Assembly: GCA_945902075.1 (NCBI GenBank)
Contig: CAMDMA010000019.1
Span: 1 to 64,000, forward strand
Direction of reading: 5' to 3'
Source of the DNA: Candidatus Kuenenia stuttgartensis
Lineage (GTDB): Bacteria; Planctomycetota; Phycisphaerae; Phycisphaerales; SM1A02
Length of the DNA: 64,000 nt
Part shown: positions 24,337-33,694 of the stretch, one piece after another
How positions within the stretch are numbered: position 1 is the stretch's first letter
Layout: each line of letters starts with the position of its first letter
Made by a program: the position numbers and the translations under genes
The notes under the pieces: model-generated
Told to the model about the DNA's origin: nothing
Databases searched by the model: none
The model's input: the letters and a program-made list of their open reading frames with translations, nothing else

Positions 24337-27003
24337 ATGCGCCCGACGAAAGTTCTCGATCCCGTTCCCCTCGCGACGCTTCTCCTCCTGAGCCAACTCC
24401 ATTGGAGCGAGCTTGCGCAGGGGCAGGAGGCGCCCACGGTCCCGGCGGCACCCACCCTCGCCCCCGCAGCGGTCGTGCCGGTTGCCTCTATCCCGCCGAG
24501 CGCAGAGGTTGCGAAGATCTATCGCGATAGATTGGCCCGGGCGTTCGCGCAGCGCACACGAAGCATGCTGCAGCGCGAGTTGATTTTTCTCGGCATGCTC
24601 GAAAGCGGGAAGACCATGCTCGACATGGCGCTCGAGTTGTCGCCGGACAATGAACACCTCTGGCGCCTCGCGCTTGACTACAGCATTACGATGGAGGATG
24701 GCAGCGAGGACGCGGCGAAACTGGTGAACACCGCGCTTGCGAAACTTGGGCAACTCGATCCAAATGATCAGATCATCCGCCTCCGCCGGGTTCTTGCAAG
24801 CGTGGAGCGCAAACAAACCGCGGAAGCGCGCGCTGCGGCCTACGAGAAGTTGCTCACGCCAGCATCGATCGAACGGCTCGGCACAGAGGTCGCGGCGCGT
24901 GTGGCCTTTGACTTCGCGGTGTTGCTTCGCCGTGTAGGCGACCAGGAGGGTTTCGAGCGTGAATTGCTGCGGGCGCTCGACCTCGATCCGTTCTTTCCGG
25001 AGGCAACAGAGGTCGCGGCTGGTTACTTCCGCGCGCGCGCTCCCGACGCGGCGACGGAAGCCTCCGTGCTCCGGGCCGCGCTCCTTGCGAATCCCACCCG
25101 CGATACCGCCGCGCTAGGCCTCGCCGACCTCTGTCTTCGCTCCGGCGCCTATCGCGCCGCGGCCGACATTTTGAACGTCGAAGCAGAGCTGCTGCAAACC
25201 GACTTTCCTGATCTCGATTTCGACGGCATCCTCTCTGACCTCTGTATCGCTTGTTGGGGTTCGGACAGCGTGGAGACTGCGCTTGCGGTCGGCCGTAAGC
25301 GTCAGGAGTCGCTGAATCGCGTTTTTCGCACGCAGGTTGAACGGCAAGGTTCAACGCTCTCAGTCGAGGACATGCGCAAACTCGCCTATCCGATGTCGAT
25401 GTCGCTTTCTTCGACATTCGCGGCGTTGGTGCAGAGCGTGGCCCCTGATGCGGCAGCTGGCGTTTTAGCGGCGGCAGCGAGTTCTGCTGAAACGACGCTG
25501 AAAGCGATGGAGGACGGAGGCGCGGATCCAGAGGCGATTGCACGGACAGCGCTTGAGGGCGCCTTCATACAACTTTGGCTTGGTGGAGACATTGCGCTCG
25601 CGAAGCGTTTGATCGATCGCGCGGTCATATTCATGCCGCTATCGGAAGCTGCGCGGGCGCGGTTTGATGGCTGGATCGCGCTGCGAGCCGGTGATGCAGC
25701 AAAAGCCAAGGAAATGTTTTCATCAGTCGCGGAGTCGGATGTTCCGGCGAAGCTTGGACTCGCGGTTGCGGACGAGATGCTCGGCGATCGAAAGGCCGCC
25801 GCGCGCGAGTTTCTCGCCATCGCGAAGGCGCAGTCGGCGACCGCGATTGGCCTGTGGTCGCGAGATCGACTTCGAACGATTCTCGGATCGCCGATCGTGG
25901 TTGTGGATATTGCGACAGATGTTGAGCGCGCCGCAGCTCTGCCCAAAGATTTTCTCGACATGATGCGCACCGGCAAAGGCCAGTTGTTGATGCGGATTCA
26001 ACCGCGCATCGCGGATGCCGCGCCGTGGGATCCGATGATTTTCGACATCGAGATTTCAAATCGGAGTGCGTGGCCAATATCCATCACAGCTGACGGTCCG
26101 CTTATGGATACGGCAACCGTGACCGCGAACATCAATATTCCCGGCGAGCCCACGGTTGCGCCGCCTTTTGCACTCGTGGCACTCAATCGGCAGTTCGCCA
26201 TTGCGCCGGGAACCTCGCTCTTTGTGTCGGTTGACATCTCTCTCACCGACGCGAGTATGGCAATGCGCGACGATGCATTGAGCGGCGCATTCGTCTCGAT
26301 TCACCCGATTCTCAATTGGCGCACGACCGAACGCGGGCTTGAGCCTGGCCCGCTCGGCATCGAAGCCGAGTCGGCACTGGTCCATGTTCGGGGTGAGAAG
26401 GTGACAAAAAATTGGATCGACAAGGTTGTTGCCGATCTGCGCGACACCACGCGCGTTCCCGACCCTGAGAAGATCGCGGCACTCGCCTCGGTGGTCACGC
26501 GCGATTCGAAGGACAAACTTTTGTATCCGCCCGAAGTTCGCGCCGCGCTCGCCGATATGCCGGCGTTACTCGCCGATGCGGCGAAACGGCTGTGGCCGGA
26601 GGCGCGGGCGTGGCTCATATTCGCCTCACCGAAGGGTGGATTGCGTGAATTGAGCGTGCGCGCATCAGATGTTGCGGCCGCGGCTTCGGTCGACGGAGCG
26701 GGGGATGCATCGAGTAACGCACCGGGAGCGGAGGGCGAGGCTGAACGGGACGCTATGAGGGGATTCGAGCAGATTTCTGCAGTTCCCGAGCTCGAGCCGC
26801 TCGATCTCGTGCTGATGTCTGATGAACATCCGTTGGTTCGCACGGCATGGATCGCGGTCCGCTGCAAGCGACCGGAAGATCCGATCCTCGCCAGGTCTGC
26901 AGAGTTGGGCGATGCTCGACTCGTGCAGTTTTCTAAGGATTTCCTTTCATGGATGTCCGATGTCGTGGACGAGCGTCGACGGCGACTCAATCTGAGTCAA
27001 TGA
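24337..27003 (+). CDS. Secreted TPR-like repeat protein
   Basis: About 888 residues from the ATG at 24337, preceded by GTAGGA. The N-terminus reads as an export signal (VPLATLLLLSQLHWSELAQGQ). Residues about 60-480 are helical pairs with TPR-like spacing, for example DMALELSPDNEHLWRLALDY and LLRALDLDPFFPEATEVAAGY. The middle part (about 510-640) is beta-rich, and the C-terminus is again helical with an acidic, low-complexity stretch near residue 790. No enzyme motif is seen, so it is probably a scaffold in the periplasm or on the surface. The frame is open far upstream to 23974, but that part overlaps the structured element and lacks signal-peptide logic. Confidence 0.8.
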   Translation: MRPTKVLDPVPLATLLLLSQLHWSELAQGQEAPTVPAAPTLAPAAVVPVASIPPSAEVAKIYRDRLARAFAQRTRSMLQRELIFLGMLESGKTMLDMALELSPDNEHLWRLALDYSITMEDGSEDAAKLVNTALAKLGQLDPNDQIIRLRRVLASVERKQTAEARAAAYEKLLTPASIERLGTEVAARVAFDFAVLLRRVGDQEGFERELLRALDLDPFFPEATEVAAGYFRARAPDAATEASVLRAALLANPTRDTAALGLADLCLRSGAYRAAADILNVEAELLQTDFPDLDFDGILSDLCIACWGSDSVETALAVGRKRQESLNRVFRTQVERQGSTLSVEDMRKLAYPMSMSLSSTFAALVQSVAPDAAAGVLAAAASSAETTLKAMEDGGADPEAIARTALEGAFIQLWLGGDIALAKRLIDRAVIFMPLSEAARARFDGWIALRAGDAAKAKEMFSSVAESDVPAKLGLAVADEMLGDRKAAAREFLAIAKAQSATAIGLWSRDRLRTILGSPIVVVDIATDVERAAALPKDFLDMMRTGKGQLLMRIQPRIADAAPWDPMIFDIEISNRSAWPISITADGPLMDTATVTANINIPGEPTVAPPFALVALNRQFAIAPGTSLFVSVDISLTDASMAMRDDALSGAFVSIHPILNWRTTERGLEPGPLGIEAESALVHVRGEKVTKNWIDKVVADLRDTTRVPDPEKIAALASVVTRDSKDKLLYPPEVRAALADMPALLADAAKRLWPEARAWLIFASPKGGLRELSVRASDVAAAASVDGAGDASSNAPGAEGEAERDAMRGFEQISAVPELEPLDLVLMSDEHPLVRTAWIAVRCKRPEDPILARSAELGDARLVQFSKDFLSWMSDVVDERRRRLNLSQ

Positions 27004-27080
27004 ATGCACACGTAGAAAGCATACGTACACGCACGCGTCGCACATGATTGCTCCGAGTCGCGCACAAACGTCCACGTCGC

Positions 27081-27965
27081 ATGATCGAAACCCTCGCAGT
27101 TGAGCAGACCTCGCGCAGGTACTGGCTTCGCCTTGCGGGGCTCGCTTTCGGTGCGCTCTGTCTCGTCGCTGCGGTCATGATTGCTGCGCGCGAGGGTGAC
27201 CAACTCGAAGCGACATTCGTCGCGCTACGCAATCCGCCACCGACCCTTGCAATACTCGTCATTGGTTCAGTCGCGATCGGCGTGCTGTTGACTGCGACGC
27301 TGTTTCAAATTTTGACGCGACGATTCGCGGTGATTCCGTTTTCAGAGATGTTCGCGTTGATCGCAGCGTCGGCGCTCGCAAACTATCTGCCGCTGAAGCC
27401 CGGGCTGTTGGGACGCGTGGCGTACCACCGCGTGCGCCACGGCATTCGCGCGACGGATACCGTTCGCACAATCTTCGAGGCGATTGCGCTCAGCGGGCTC
27501 GTCGCGTCAGTCTTTTTGCTTGCGGTATTCGCGCTCCGTCGACTGGCACTGCCCCCCGAATGGGCACTGCTCGCGCCAGGACTTCTTGGATGCCTTGGAA
27601 TCTCGCCGCGCCTTCGAGTCTTCGTATTGGTGCTCGTCGTACGTCAAGCCGAGTTTGCACTCATCGCGTTTCGGTACTGGGCGGTCTTCCAACTCATCGG
27701 AGCACCGGTTGAAGTGGAGGCCGCGATTGTTCTCGCGAGCGTCAATGCAATCGCAACGCTGCTTCCGTTCGTCTCAAACGGACTTGGGATCCGCGAGTGG
27801 TTGACTGGCGTGATGACGCCGCTTCTCTCTGCGGATACTTTCAGCCAGGGTGTGGTTGCAGAACTCGTCCACCGCGTAGTCGAACTGATTGTGCTCGCGC
27901 CACTCGGGCTCGCGTCCATTGCAGTGCTCGTGCGAAAAACAAGGCAAACGCCGGCGAAAAAATAG
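27081..27965 (+). CDS. Integral membrane protein, lysylphosphatidylglycerol synthase membrane-domain family
   Basis: About 294 residues with seven or eight hydrophobic helices. The C-terminal signature FVSNGLGIREWLTG (about 230-243) is the conserved gGxGxRE region of the UPF0104/AglD family, which is also the membrane part of MprF. There is no aminoacyltransferase domain, so lipid flipping or an accessory role in glycan lipid handling is more likely than lysyl transfer. It borders the surface-glycan locus, which fits such a role, but this is inference. I chose ATG 27081. A TTG at 27048 is also in frame, and neither has a clear SD. It converges with the GH57 gene. Confidence 0.75.
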   Translation: MIETLAVEQTSRRYWLRLAGLAFGALCLVAAVMIAAREGDQLEATFVALRNPPPTLAILVIGSVAIGVLLTATLFQILTRRFAVIPFSEMFALIAASALANYLPLKPGLLGRVAYHRVRHGIRATDTVRTIFEAIALSGLVASVFLLAVFALRRLALPPEWALLAPGLLGCLGISPRLRVFVLVLVVRQAEFALIAFRYWAVFQLIGAPVEVEAAIVLASVNAIATLLPFVSNGLGIREWLTGVMTPLLSADTFSQGVVAELVHRVVELIVLAPLGLASIAVLVRKTRQTPAKK

Positions 27966-27988
27966 CACCTTTGTTCAGATGCGACCGA

Positions 27989-28012
27989 CGAGATTCAGTG
28001 AGGTCAATCTCG
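27989..28012. terminator. Hairpin between convergent genes
   Basis: A perfect 7-bp stem CGAGATT/AATCTCG (27989-27995 with 28006-28012) has a 10-base loop and lies between the two convergent stops. No T-tract follows on either strand, so its role as terminator is uncertain. Confidence 0.3.
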
Positions 28013-28022
28013 AAAGTGCCAG

Positions 28023-29264
28023 TTACGTGATCGGTGCCTTCACGCGAGCCGGCGCATCAACACCCGCCCGAGTCTTGAGGTGATCAAGGACATTCATGAA
28101 GTTGATGTACGCGTCGTAAGGAGAGTCGTACGGCGAGAAATACTTGTGGACGTCGCCGTCTGACCAATACTTCGTGCACATGTAGTAGAGGTGGTCACTC
28201 GTCGTGAGCTTGCGCCAATCTTCAAGAATGTACGGATCGCCCGCGCGGTGACGATCTTTGACGGCAGCCTCAAGGTTGTACAGCTCGGCCGCCGCGCCAT
28301 CCTGAATGGGGTTTCCAAGCCACGCGGAAAGATCGCGTTCGCTGTCTGCCCACGAGATGTACTTGTCGACGTCGTATTCGCCAACGGGCTCGTGACAATC
28401 AAGGATCTGCGATGGCGTCAAGAAGTCGTTGTGGCCGTGATTCGTGTCATAGACGGCACCAGGGAGCGCGTCGAGAAACTCAAAGATTCCTGTGTCGGCC
28501 CACTGATGCTCGCCGAAGGTCTCGTAGTCCATGAAGAGGTTGCACATGTAACCATCGCCATTGATCTGGTTCACCCACCCAGCGAATTTCTCAGCGGAAA
28601 GTGGCCATTCCTTCCAGCCCCGATTGGAAAAGCGGAAGGCGATGTCGTCCGAAAGCCTGTAGTTCTTCAGAAGAAGTTTCACAGGACGCTCGGCAAGATC
28701 TCCCGTACCCGGCGGAACATAGAGATAGTTTGGCGAACGGAATCCCAGCAGTCGATCGACACCTTCGCAGAGGATGGCTTTGTGCTGTCCACGGCGGGCA
28801 ATGTGGGCCGCGAGCTCATTTGAATAAATGAGCTCGGTGTTGCGGAAGACCTTCGGAGTCACACCAAAAATTTCCTGCATTCGCTTTTGGTGAAGATCAA
28901 CTTGCTCGTCGAACTCCGCGCGCGAAAACAGGAAGGAAAGCGAGTGATGGCTCGTCTCGCCGATGAGTTCGCACGCACCGGTATCGACAAGCTGCTTGAG
29001 GGTGTCGATGACATCAGGCGCCCAACGCATCATCTGATCGAGCGCGGTACCAGTGATCGAGTAGGAGCAGCGAAAGCGCTTGTCGTGACGCTTGACGAGG
29101 TCAAGCATCTTCTGTGTCGCCGGGCGATAGCACTTGTCCGCCACCTTGCGCATGATCCGTTCGTTTGCCTCGTTGTCGAAGTAAAACGGGTCCGTCGAAA
29201 AGACGGAATAGCGCCGGAGTCGCCAGGGTTGGTGAAGTTCGAAGTAGAAGCAGACGCTTGCCAT
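28023..29264 (-). CDS. Glycoside hydrolase family 57 enzyme
   Basis: About 413 residues. The GH57 motifs are visible: HQP in FELHQPWR (11-13), a GETSHHS stretch (102-108), the nucleophile region FRNTELIY (Glu144), and LFMDYETFGEHQ, whose Asp246 fits the acid/base. GH57 enzymes act on alpha-glucans as amylases, branching or transfer enzymes, mostly in the cytoplasm, and no signal peptide is seen here. I chose the ATG at 29264, where homology to the family begins. An open extension to 29345 would overlap the epimerase gene. It is the last gene of a leftward run with epimerase, aminotransferase and amidotransferase, so it may trim or build a glucan connected to the surface glycan. Confidence 0.85.
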   Translation of the reverse strand: MASVCFYFELHQPWRLRRYSVFSTDPFYFDNEANERIMRKVADKCYRPATQKMLDLVKRHDKRFRCSYSITGTALDQMMRWAPDVIDTLKQLVDTGACELIGETSHHSLSFLFSRAEFDEQVDLHQKRMQEIFGVTPKVFRNTELIYSNELAAHIARRGQHKAILCEGVDRLLGFRSPNYLYVPPGTGDLAERPVKLLLKNYRLSDDIAFRFSNRGWKEWPLSAEKFAGWVNQINGDGYMCNLFMDYETFGEHQWADTGIFEFLDALPGAVYDTNHGHNDFLTPSQILDCHEPVGEYDVDKYISWADSERDLSAWLGNPIQDGAAAELYNLEAAVKDRHRAGDPYILEDWRKLTTSDHLYYMCTKYWSDGDVHKYFSPYDSPYDAYINFMNVLDHLKTRAGVDAPARVKAPIT

Positions 29265-29289
29265 GGGCGCAGCGTAGCGCACTGTGCGA

Positions 29290-30312
29290 TCAAATGCCGT
29301 AGTACCCACGGTACCACTCGACGAACCGTACGACGCCGGTTTCAATCGGTGTCGTTGGTCGGTAGCCCGTGTCGTGCGTCAGTGCCTCGACATCGGCATA
29401 GGTGTCCGGAACATCCCCTTGTTGCATCGGGAGCAGATTCATCATCGCCTTGCGGCCAGTGCAGCGTTCAATCGCAGCGATGTAGTCGAGCAACTCGACC
29501 GGGCGAGAATTGCCGATGTTGTAAACCCGCCATGGGGCGCTTGAGGTTCCTGGATCAGGATTTTGAGCATCAAAAGCCGGATGCGGCGCCGCTGGTCGAT
29601 CAAGCGTGCGGAGAATTCCCTCCACGATGTCGTCGACGAAGGTGAAGTCACGGCGATGATGGCCGTGATTGAATACATCGATCGGTGTACCTTCAAGAAT
29701 GCGCTTCGTGAAGAGAAACAGCGCCATGTCCGGTCGGCCCCATGGACCGTAGACCGTGAAAAATCGCAGCCCTGTTGTCGGAAGCCTGAACAGATGGGAG
29801 TAGGTGTGTGCGAAAAGCTCGTTCGCTTTTTTACTCGCGGCGTAGAGCGAGAGCGGGTGGTCCACATTGTCGTGCACAGAAAACGGAAGTTTCGAATTGC
29901 CGCCATAGACGGAGCTTGAACTTGCGTAGACGAGGTGCGTGCAGCCGCCGCACTTCTCGTGGACATGACGGCAGCCCTCGAGAATGTTCTGGAATCCAAC
30001 GATGTTTGCGTGGATGTACGCGTGTGGGTTGGTGATGGAGTAGCGCACACCAGCCTGCGCAGCAAGGTGAACGACCCGATCAAACTTGTGGTGCGCAAAC
30101 AACGACTCGATCCGTCCGCGGTCAGCGATGTCGCACTTCTCGAAACGGAAGCCGGATCGTGCGGTGAGCCGCGCAAGGCGAGCATCCTTCAGCGTCGGGT
30201 CGTAGTAATCGTTGAGGTCATCGACGCCAAAAACATCCTCTCCGCGATCGAGGAGTCGGTGTGTGACATGCGAGCCGATGAAGCCCGCGCAACCGGTGAC
30301 GAGAATCGCCAT
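29290..30312 (-). CDS. NAD-dependent sugar epimerase, UDP-glucuronate 4-epimerase type
   Basis: 340 residues of the short-chain dehydrogenase fold. The NAD-binding loop VTGCAGFIG (5-13), the SSSSVYG region (131-137) and the catalytic Tyr157-x3-Lys161 pair (LYAASKKAN) are all intact. The stretch [19 protein letters not shown] (31-49) is typical of UDP-glucuronate/galacturonate 4-epimerases, so the expected reaction is UDP-GlcA to UDP-GalA. Substrate is inferred from sequence style. It lies 25 bases downstream of the PglE-like aminotransferase gene and 25 bases upstream of the GH57 gene. An amidotransferase in the same run suggests that the uronic acid may be amidated. Confidence 0.88.
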   Translation of the reverse strand: MAILVTGCAGFIGSHVTHRLLDRGEDVFGVDDLNDYYDPTLKDARLARLTARSGFRFEKCDIADRGRIESLFAHHKFDRVVHLAAQAGVRYSITNPHAYIHANIVGFQNILEGCRHVHEKCGGCTHLVYASSSSVYGGNSKLPFSVHDNVDHPLSLYAASKKANELFAHTYSHLFRLPTTGLRFFTVYGPWGRPDMALFLFTKRILEGTPIDVFNHGHHRRDFTFVDDIVEGILRTLDRPAAPHPAFDAQNPDPGTSSAPWRVYNIGNSRPVELLDYIAAIERCTGRKAMMNLLPMQQGDVPDTYADVEALTHDTGYRPTTPIETGVVRFVEWYRGYYGI

Positions 30313-30337
30313 GCCGTCGAGTCTACTTTGGTCGAGA

Positions 30338-31531
30338 TCAGGCGACGGCGGCGCGCATCGGCGCGAATGCCGCGTCCATACAAGCAATCACGCGTACACG
30401 GTCGGTTTCGCTCATCGAACTACCCGATGGAAGGCAGATTCCCTGTTCGAAGAGCCGCTCGCACACAGGCGCGCGCGAGAGGTCGTGCCCGAACATGCGG
30501 CATCCGGCGAAGAGTGGCTGTAGGTGCATCGGTTTCCAAGTTGGTCGTGCCTCGATGCGCTCCGCAGCAAGTTTTGCGAGCATGAGATCTCGCGTGCAAG
30601 AGGCGCGCGCGGGATCGATCGTCATCGTGGTCAGCCAGTGGGTGGACCGACTCCACACGGGCTCTGGCATCAGTCGAACGCCCGCGCGGTTGCCGAACGC
30701 TGCGTCATAGCCAGCGAAAATCGCACGACGTCGCGCGACGCGATCGGCGAGTGCGAGAAGCTGCCCACGACCAACGCCCGCGCAGATATTCGACATGCGA
30801 TAGTTGAATCCGGCAACGGTGTGTTCGTAGTGCGCCGCAGTCTCGCGCGCCTGTGTCGCAAGAAATCGTGCGCGCTCCACGATGGCCGGGTCGCTTGAGA
30901 CCAACATGCCGCCACCGGATGTCGTGATGATTTTGTTGCCATTGAAACTGAAGGCGGCCACGCGACCGAAGGTTCCACAGCGGCGTCCATGAACGGAGGC
31001 CCCGAGGCTTTCTGCGGCGTCCTCGAGAATCGGGATATCCCATTCGTCGCAAATCGCCTCGATGGACGCGTAGTCGCAGCCCTGGCCGTAGAGATCGACC
31101 GCGACAAGCGCGCGCGGCCGTCGGCCTTCGGCGGCAAGGGTTTCGATGGCGCGGCGTAGTGCTGCCGGAGACATGTTCCAGCTGGTTTCATCGCTATCAA
31201 TGAAGACGGGCTCGGCACCGAGTTGTCGGATCGGATTCGCGCTCGCTACGAAGGTGAAACTTGAGCACAAAACGGTGTCGCCCGGGACGACACCAAGCAG
31301 CATGAGGCCGAGGTGGATCGCAGCGGTTCCCGAACTGGTCGCACAGCAGTGAAGGCGCTCGTCATGCGCCCCGACGCCGAGGTATTCCGACATCTCGCGC
31401 TCGAAAGCATCGACATTCGGCCCAAGCGGGGCGATCCAGTTGGTCCGGAATGCCTCGTCGACGAAGCGCTGCTCCTCTCCAGACATGTGGGGCGGAGAAA
31501 GCAGAATCGGCTTTGCGCGTGGGTCGAGCAT
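30338..31531 (-). CDS. DegT/DnrJ/EryC1-family PLP aminotransferase (PglE/LegC-like)
   Basis: 397 residues. The N-terminal [19 protein letters not shown] and [14 protein letters not shown] are characteristic of the aminotransferases that convert UDP-4-keto-6-deoxy-HexNAc to the 4-amino sugar (bacillosamine or legionaminic acid routes). The PLP-binding Lys200 lies in [15 protein letters not shown] and the cofactor aspartate is in LEDAAES (Asp171). It would supply an amino-deoxy sugar for the surface glycan. GGGAGG lies eight bases upstream of the start. The dehydratase (PglF type), acetyltransferase and initiating sugar transferase that often accompany it are not in the window. Confidence 0.9.
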   Translation of the reverse strand: MLDPRAKPILLSPPHMSGEEQRFVDEAFRTNWIAPLGPNVDAFEREMSEYLGVGAHDERLHCCATSSGTAAIHLGLMLLGVVPGDTVLCSSFTFVASANPIRQLGAEPVFIDSDETSWNMSPAALRRAIETLAAEGRRPRALVAVDLYGQGCDYASIEAICDEWDIPILEDAAESLGASVHGRRCGTFGRVAAFSFNGNKIITTSGGGMLVSSDPAIVERARFLATQARETAAHYEHTVAGFNYRMSNICAGVGRGQLLALADRVARRRAIFAGYDAAFGNRAGVRLMPEPVWSRSTHWLTTMTIDPARASCTRDLMLAKLAAERIEARPTWKPMHLQPLFAGCRMFGHDLSRAPVCERLFEQGICLPSGSSMSETDRVRVIACMDAAFAPMRAAVA

Positions 31532-31621
31532 AATGAGACCTCCCGGCGGACAACACGTCAGACGCGATTCTCTATCGGCATTCGACCCCGGGTCCTTCGA
31601 CCAGTTCCTGTAACGGCGTTA

Positions 31622-33652
31622 TCAACCGCTTTGACGCTCCAGCCAAGCCTGAAACATCAGCACGCTCCAGATCGGCGCGACGGATGTACTCGCGGATGCG
31701 TGATCGAGTGCGTCCCAGCGCATGCGCACCGCCGCGGGGTCGAGAAAGCCCTCGCGACGGATGCGGTCCTCGGCGAGCAGAGACTCGGCCCACGGTCGCA
31801 GCGGCCCCCGGAGCCAGCCCACGAGAGGAATGCTAAAGCCTTGCTTTGGGCGGGCAAGAAGTTGCGCGGGAACCCGGCGCTCAGCGACGCGGCGGAGAAC
31901 CCATTTTCGCTCGCCATCACGGATTTTCATGCTGATTGGAAGCCGAAACGCGAGCACGGCGAGTGATCGGTCGAGGAGCGGCTCGCGAACTTCGAGGCCG
32001 TGCGCCATACTTGTCCGATCAACCTTGACCAGGATGTCATCCACGAGGTAACCGGCGATATCAGCCTGCATAAGGTGAGTTTCGAGCGGAACACTGGGGT
32101 TCCAGAACGCTGGGTCGGCTGCGTCCGGGGCCGACAGGCGATGGTTCGACCCGCATATCGGTGTTGATCCCAGCACGAGGCTGTTGGCATCGGGGTCAAC
32201 GGAGAGAAGAGCTTGATAGATCTGCCATGGGTCGTCGTGGCGGAGGAGCGGCGCGAGTTTGTGCGCTCGCTCGCCGAGGCGGTCGAAAGGCATCACGCGG
32301 GACGAGATGCGGGCGAGCGCGCGACCAAGCGTGTTGAGTGATTCCGCGGGCAGCGCGCCCAACGCTGACGCGAGCGGACCGCGCAGGAACACCGGGATTC
32401 CCCTGGAAAGACGCATGATGCGGCCGACCCATTCGTGTCGGTAGTAGCCGCCGAAGAGTTCGTCGCCGCCGTCGCCAGACAGCGCGACCTTGACCTGCGT
32501 GCGCGCCAGTTTGCTGACGAACCACGCGGGAATCTGCGAGGAATCGGCAAATGGCTCATCAAACAGCTCTGCGAGCGAAGGAATGATTGCGCGTGCGTCG
32601 TCGCCGCTGACACGGAGCTCCGTGTGTTCCGTACCAAGGTGGGCCGCGATCGCACGCGCATGCGCCGATTCATCAAGCGCCGCCGAGCCCAAATCTTCAC
32701 GCGTGGGCGCGATGGTAAACGTCCGCACGCGTTGCGTCGAAAGTTCTTGCATCGCAGCGACAACAGCAGTCGAGTCAACGCCACCAGAGAGAAATGCGCC
32801 AACAGGAACGTCCGCCACGAGTCTCGTGCGGACACTCTCAAGAAGCGTGTGATCGACGGCGTCAATCGCAGCGGCATCGGTCGACGGCGTGTGCGACTCG
32901 GAACATTGCTGGTTGAGCTCCGTCGCGCGCCACCAGACGCGTTCTTCCACGATGCCTTCTGTCAGATCCACGCGAAGAAGATGTCCAGGGAGCAGTTTGC
33001 GCGCCTCCGTGTGCATCGTCTGTGGGCCTGGGACATAGCCAAAGCGCATGAAGTCTCGCAACGCCTCGCGATCGACTGAGAGTTGCATCGACGGCATGAC
33101 ACGCAGCGCGCGGAGCTCGCTCGCAAAGACAAGCGTCGTGCCGGGCGAAATACGGAAACTTCCAGGCGCAACAACTCGCCCATGAGTGCAGCCGTAGTGG
33201 AGCGGCTTTACGCCGAATCGATCACGCACCAACCAGAGCGCTCGTTCACTGTGATCAAGCACGGCGAAGGCGAACATCCCAGAAAAACTCTCAATTGCCC
33301 GCGAAACACCCCATTCCTCAAACGCCGCGAGCATCGTCTCTGTGTCAGAACGGCTGCGAAAGGCGTGTCCGCGCGCGATGAGCTTCGCACGAAGGTTGAT
33401 GTGGTTATAGATTTCGCCGTTAAAAACGATCTCAAAGCGGCCACCACTCGAGCGCATCGGCTGTCGCCCCATCGGCGAGAGATCGAGGATCGCGAGTCGA
33501 CGAAAAGCGAGTCCGGTCCGCGTAGTTTCGTCGAAGCTCACGCCCTCGTCATCGGGGCCGCGGTGCACCAGACAGCGGGCCATTGCGCGCAGGGTTTCGG
33601 CTGGATCGCGCACGATTCCAGCAAAGTCGACGAAGCCCGCGAGTCCGCACAT
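31622..33652 (-). CDS. asnB: AsnB-type glutamine-dependent amidotransferase
   Basis: 676 residues. Met1 is followed by the catalytic Cys2 of a class II glutamine amidotransferase (MCGLAGFVDF), with HRGPDDEG at about 30-37 and FNGEIYNH at about 77-84. The synthetase domain has the ATP pyrophosphatase loop SGGVDS (289-294). The sequence is complete, so it is probably active. In polysaccharide loci such enzymes often amidate uronic acids instead of making free asparagine. With a UDP-glucuronate-type epimerase in the same run this is the more likely role here, but it remains inference. It follows the GT4 gene by 42 bases and precedes the aminotransferase by 90. Confidence 0.88.
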   Translation of the reverse strand: MCGLAGFVDFAGIVRDPAETLRAMARCLVHRGPDDEGVSFDETTRTGLAFRRLAILDLSPMGRQPMRSSGGRFEIVFNGEIYNHINLRAKLIARGHAFRSRSDTETMLAAFEEWGVSRAIESFSGMFAFAVLDHSERALWLVRDRFGVKPLHYGCTHGRVVAPGSFRISPGTTLVFASELRALRVMPSMQLSVDREALRDFMRFGYVPGPQTMHTEARKLLPGHLLRVDLTEGIVEERVWWRATELNQQCSESHTPSTDAAAIDAVDHTLLESVRTRLVADVPVGAFLSGGVDSTAVVAAMQELSTQRVRTFTIAPTREDLGSAALDESAHARAIAAHLGTEHTELRVSGDDARAIIPSLAELFDEPFADSSQIPAWFVSKLARTQVKVALSGDGGDELFGGYYRHEWVGRIMRLSRGIPVFLRGPLASALGALPAESLNTLGRALARISSRVMPFDRLGERAHKLAPLLRHDDPWQIYQALLSVDPDANSLVLGSTPICGSNHRLSAPDAADPAFWNPSVPLETHLMQADIAGYLVDDILVKVDRTSMAHGLEVREPLLDRSLAVLAFRLPISMKIRDGERKWVLRRVAERRVPAQLLARPKQGFSIPLVGWLRGPLRPWAESLLAEDRIRREGFLDPAAVRMRWDALDHASASTSVAPIWSVLMFQAWLERQSG

Positions 33653-33694
33653 GGTGTGAGCGTATCACACGTTGCGGGTTTTCCGTATCGAGCG

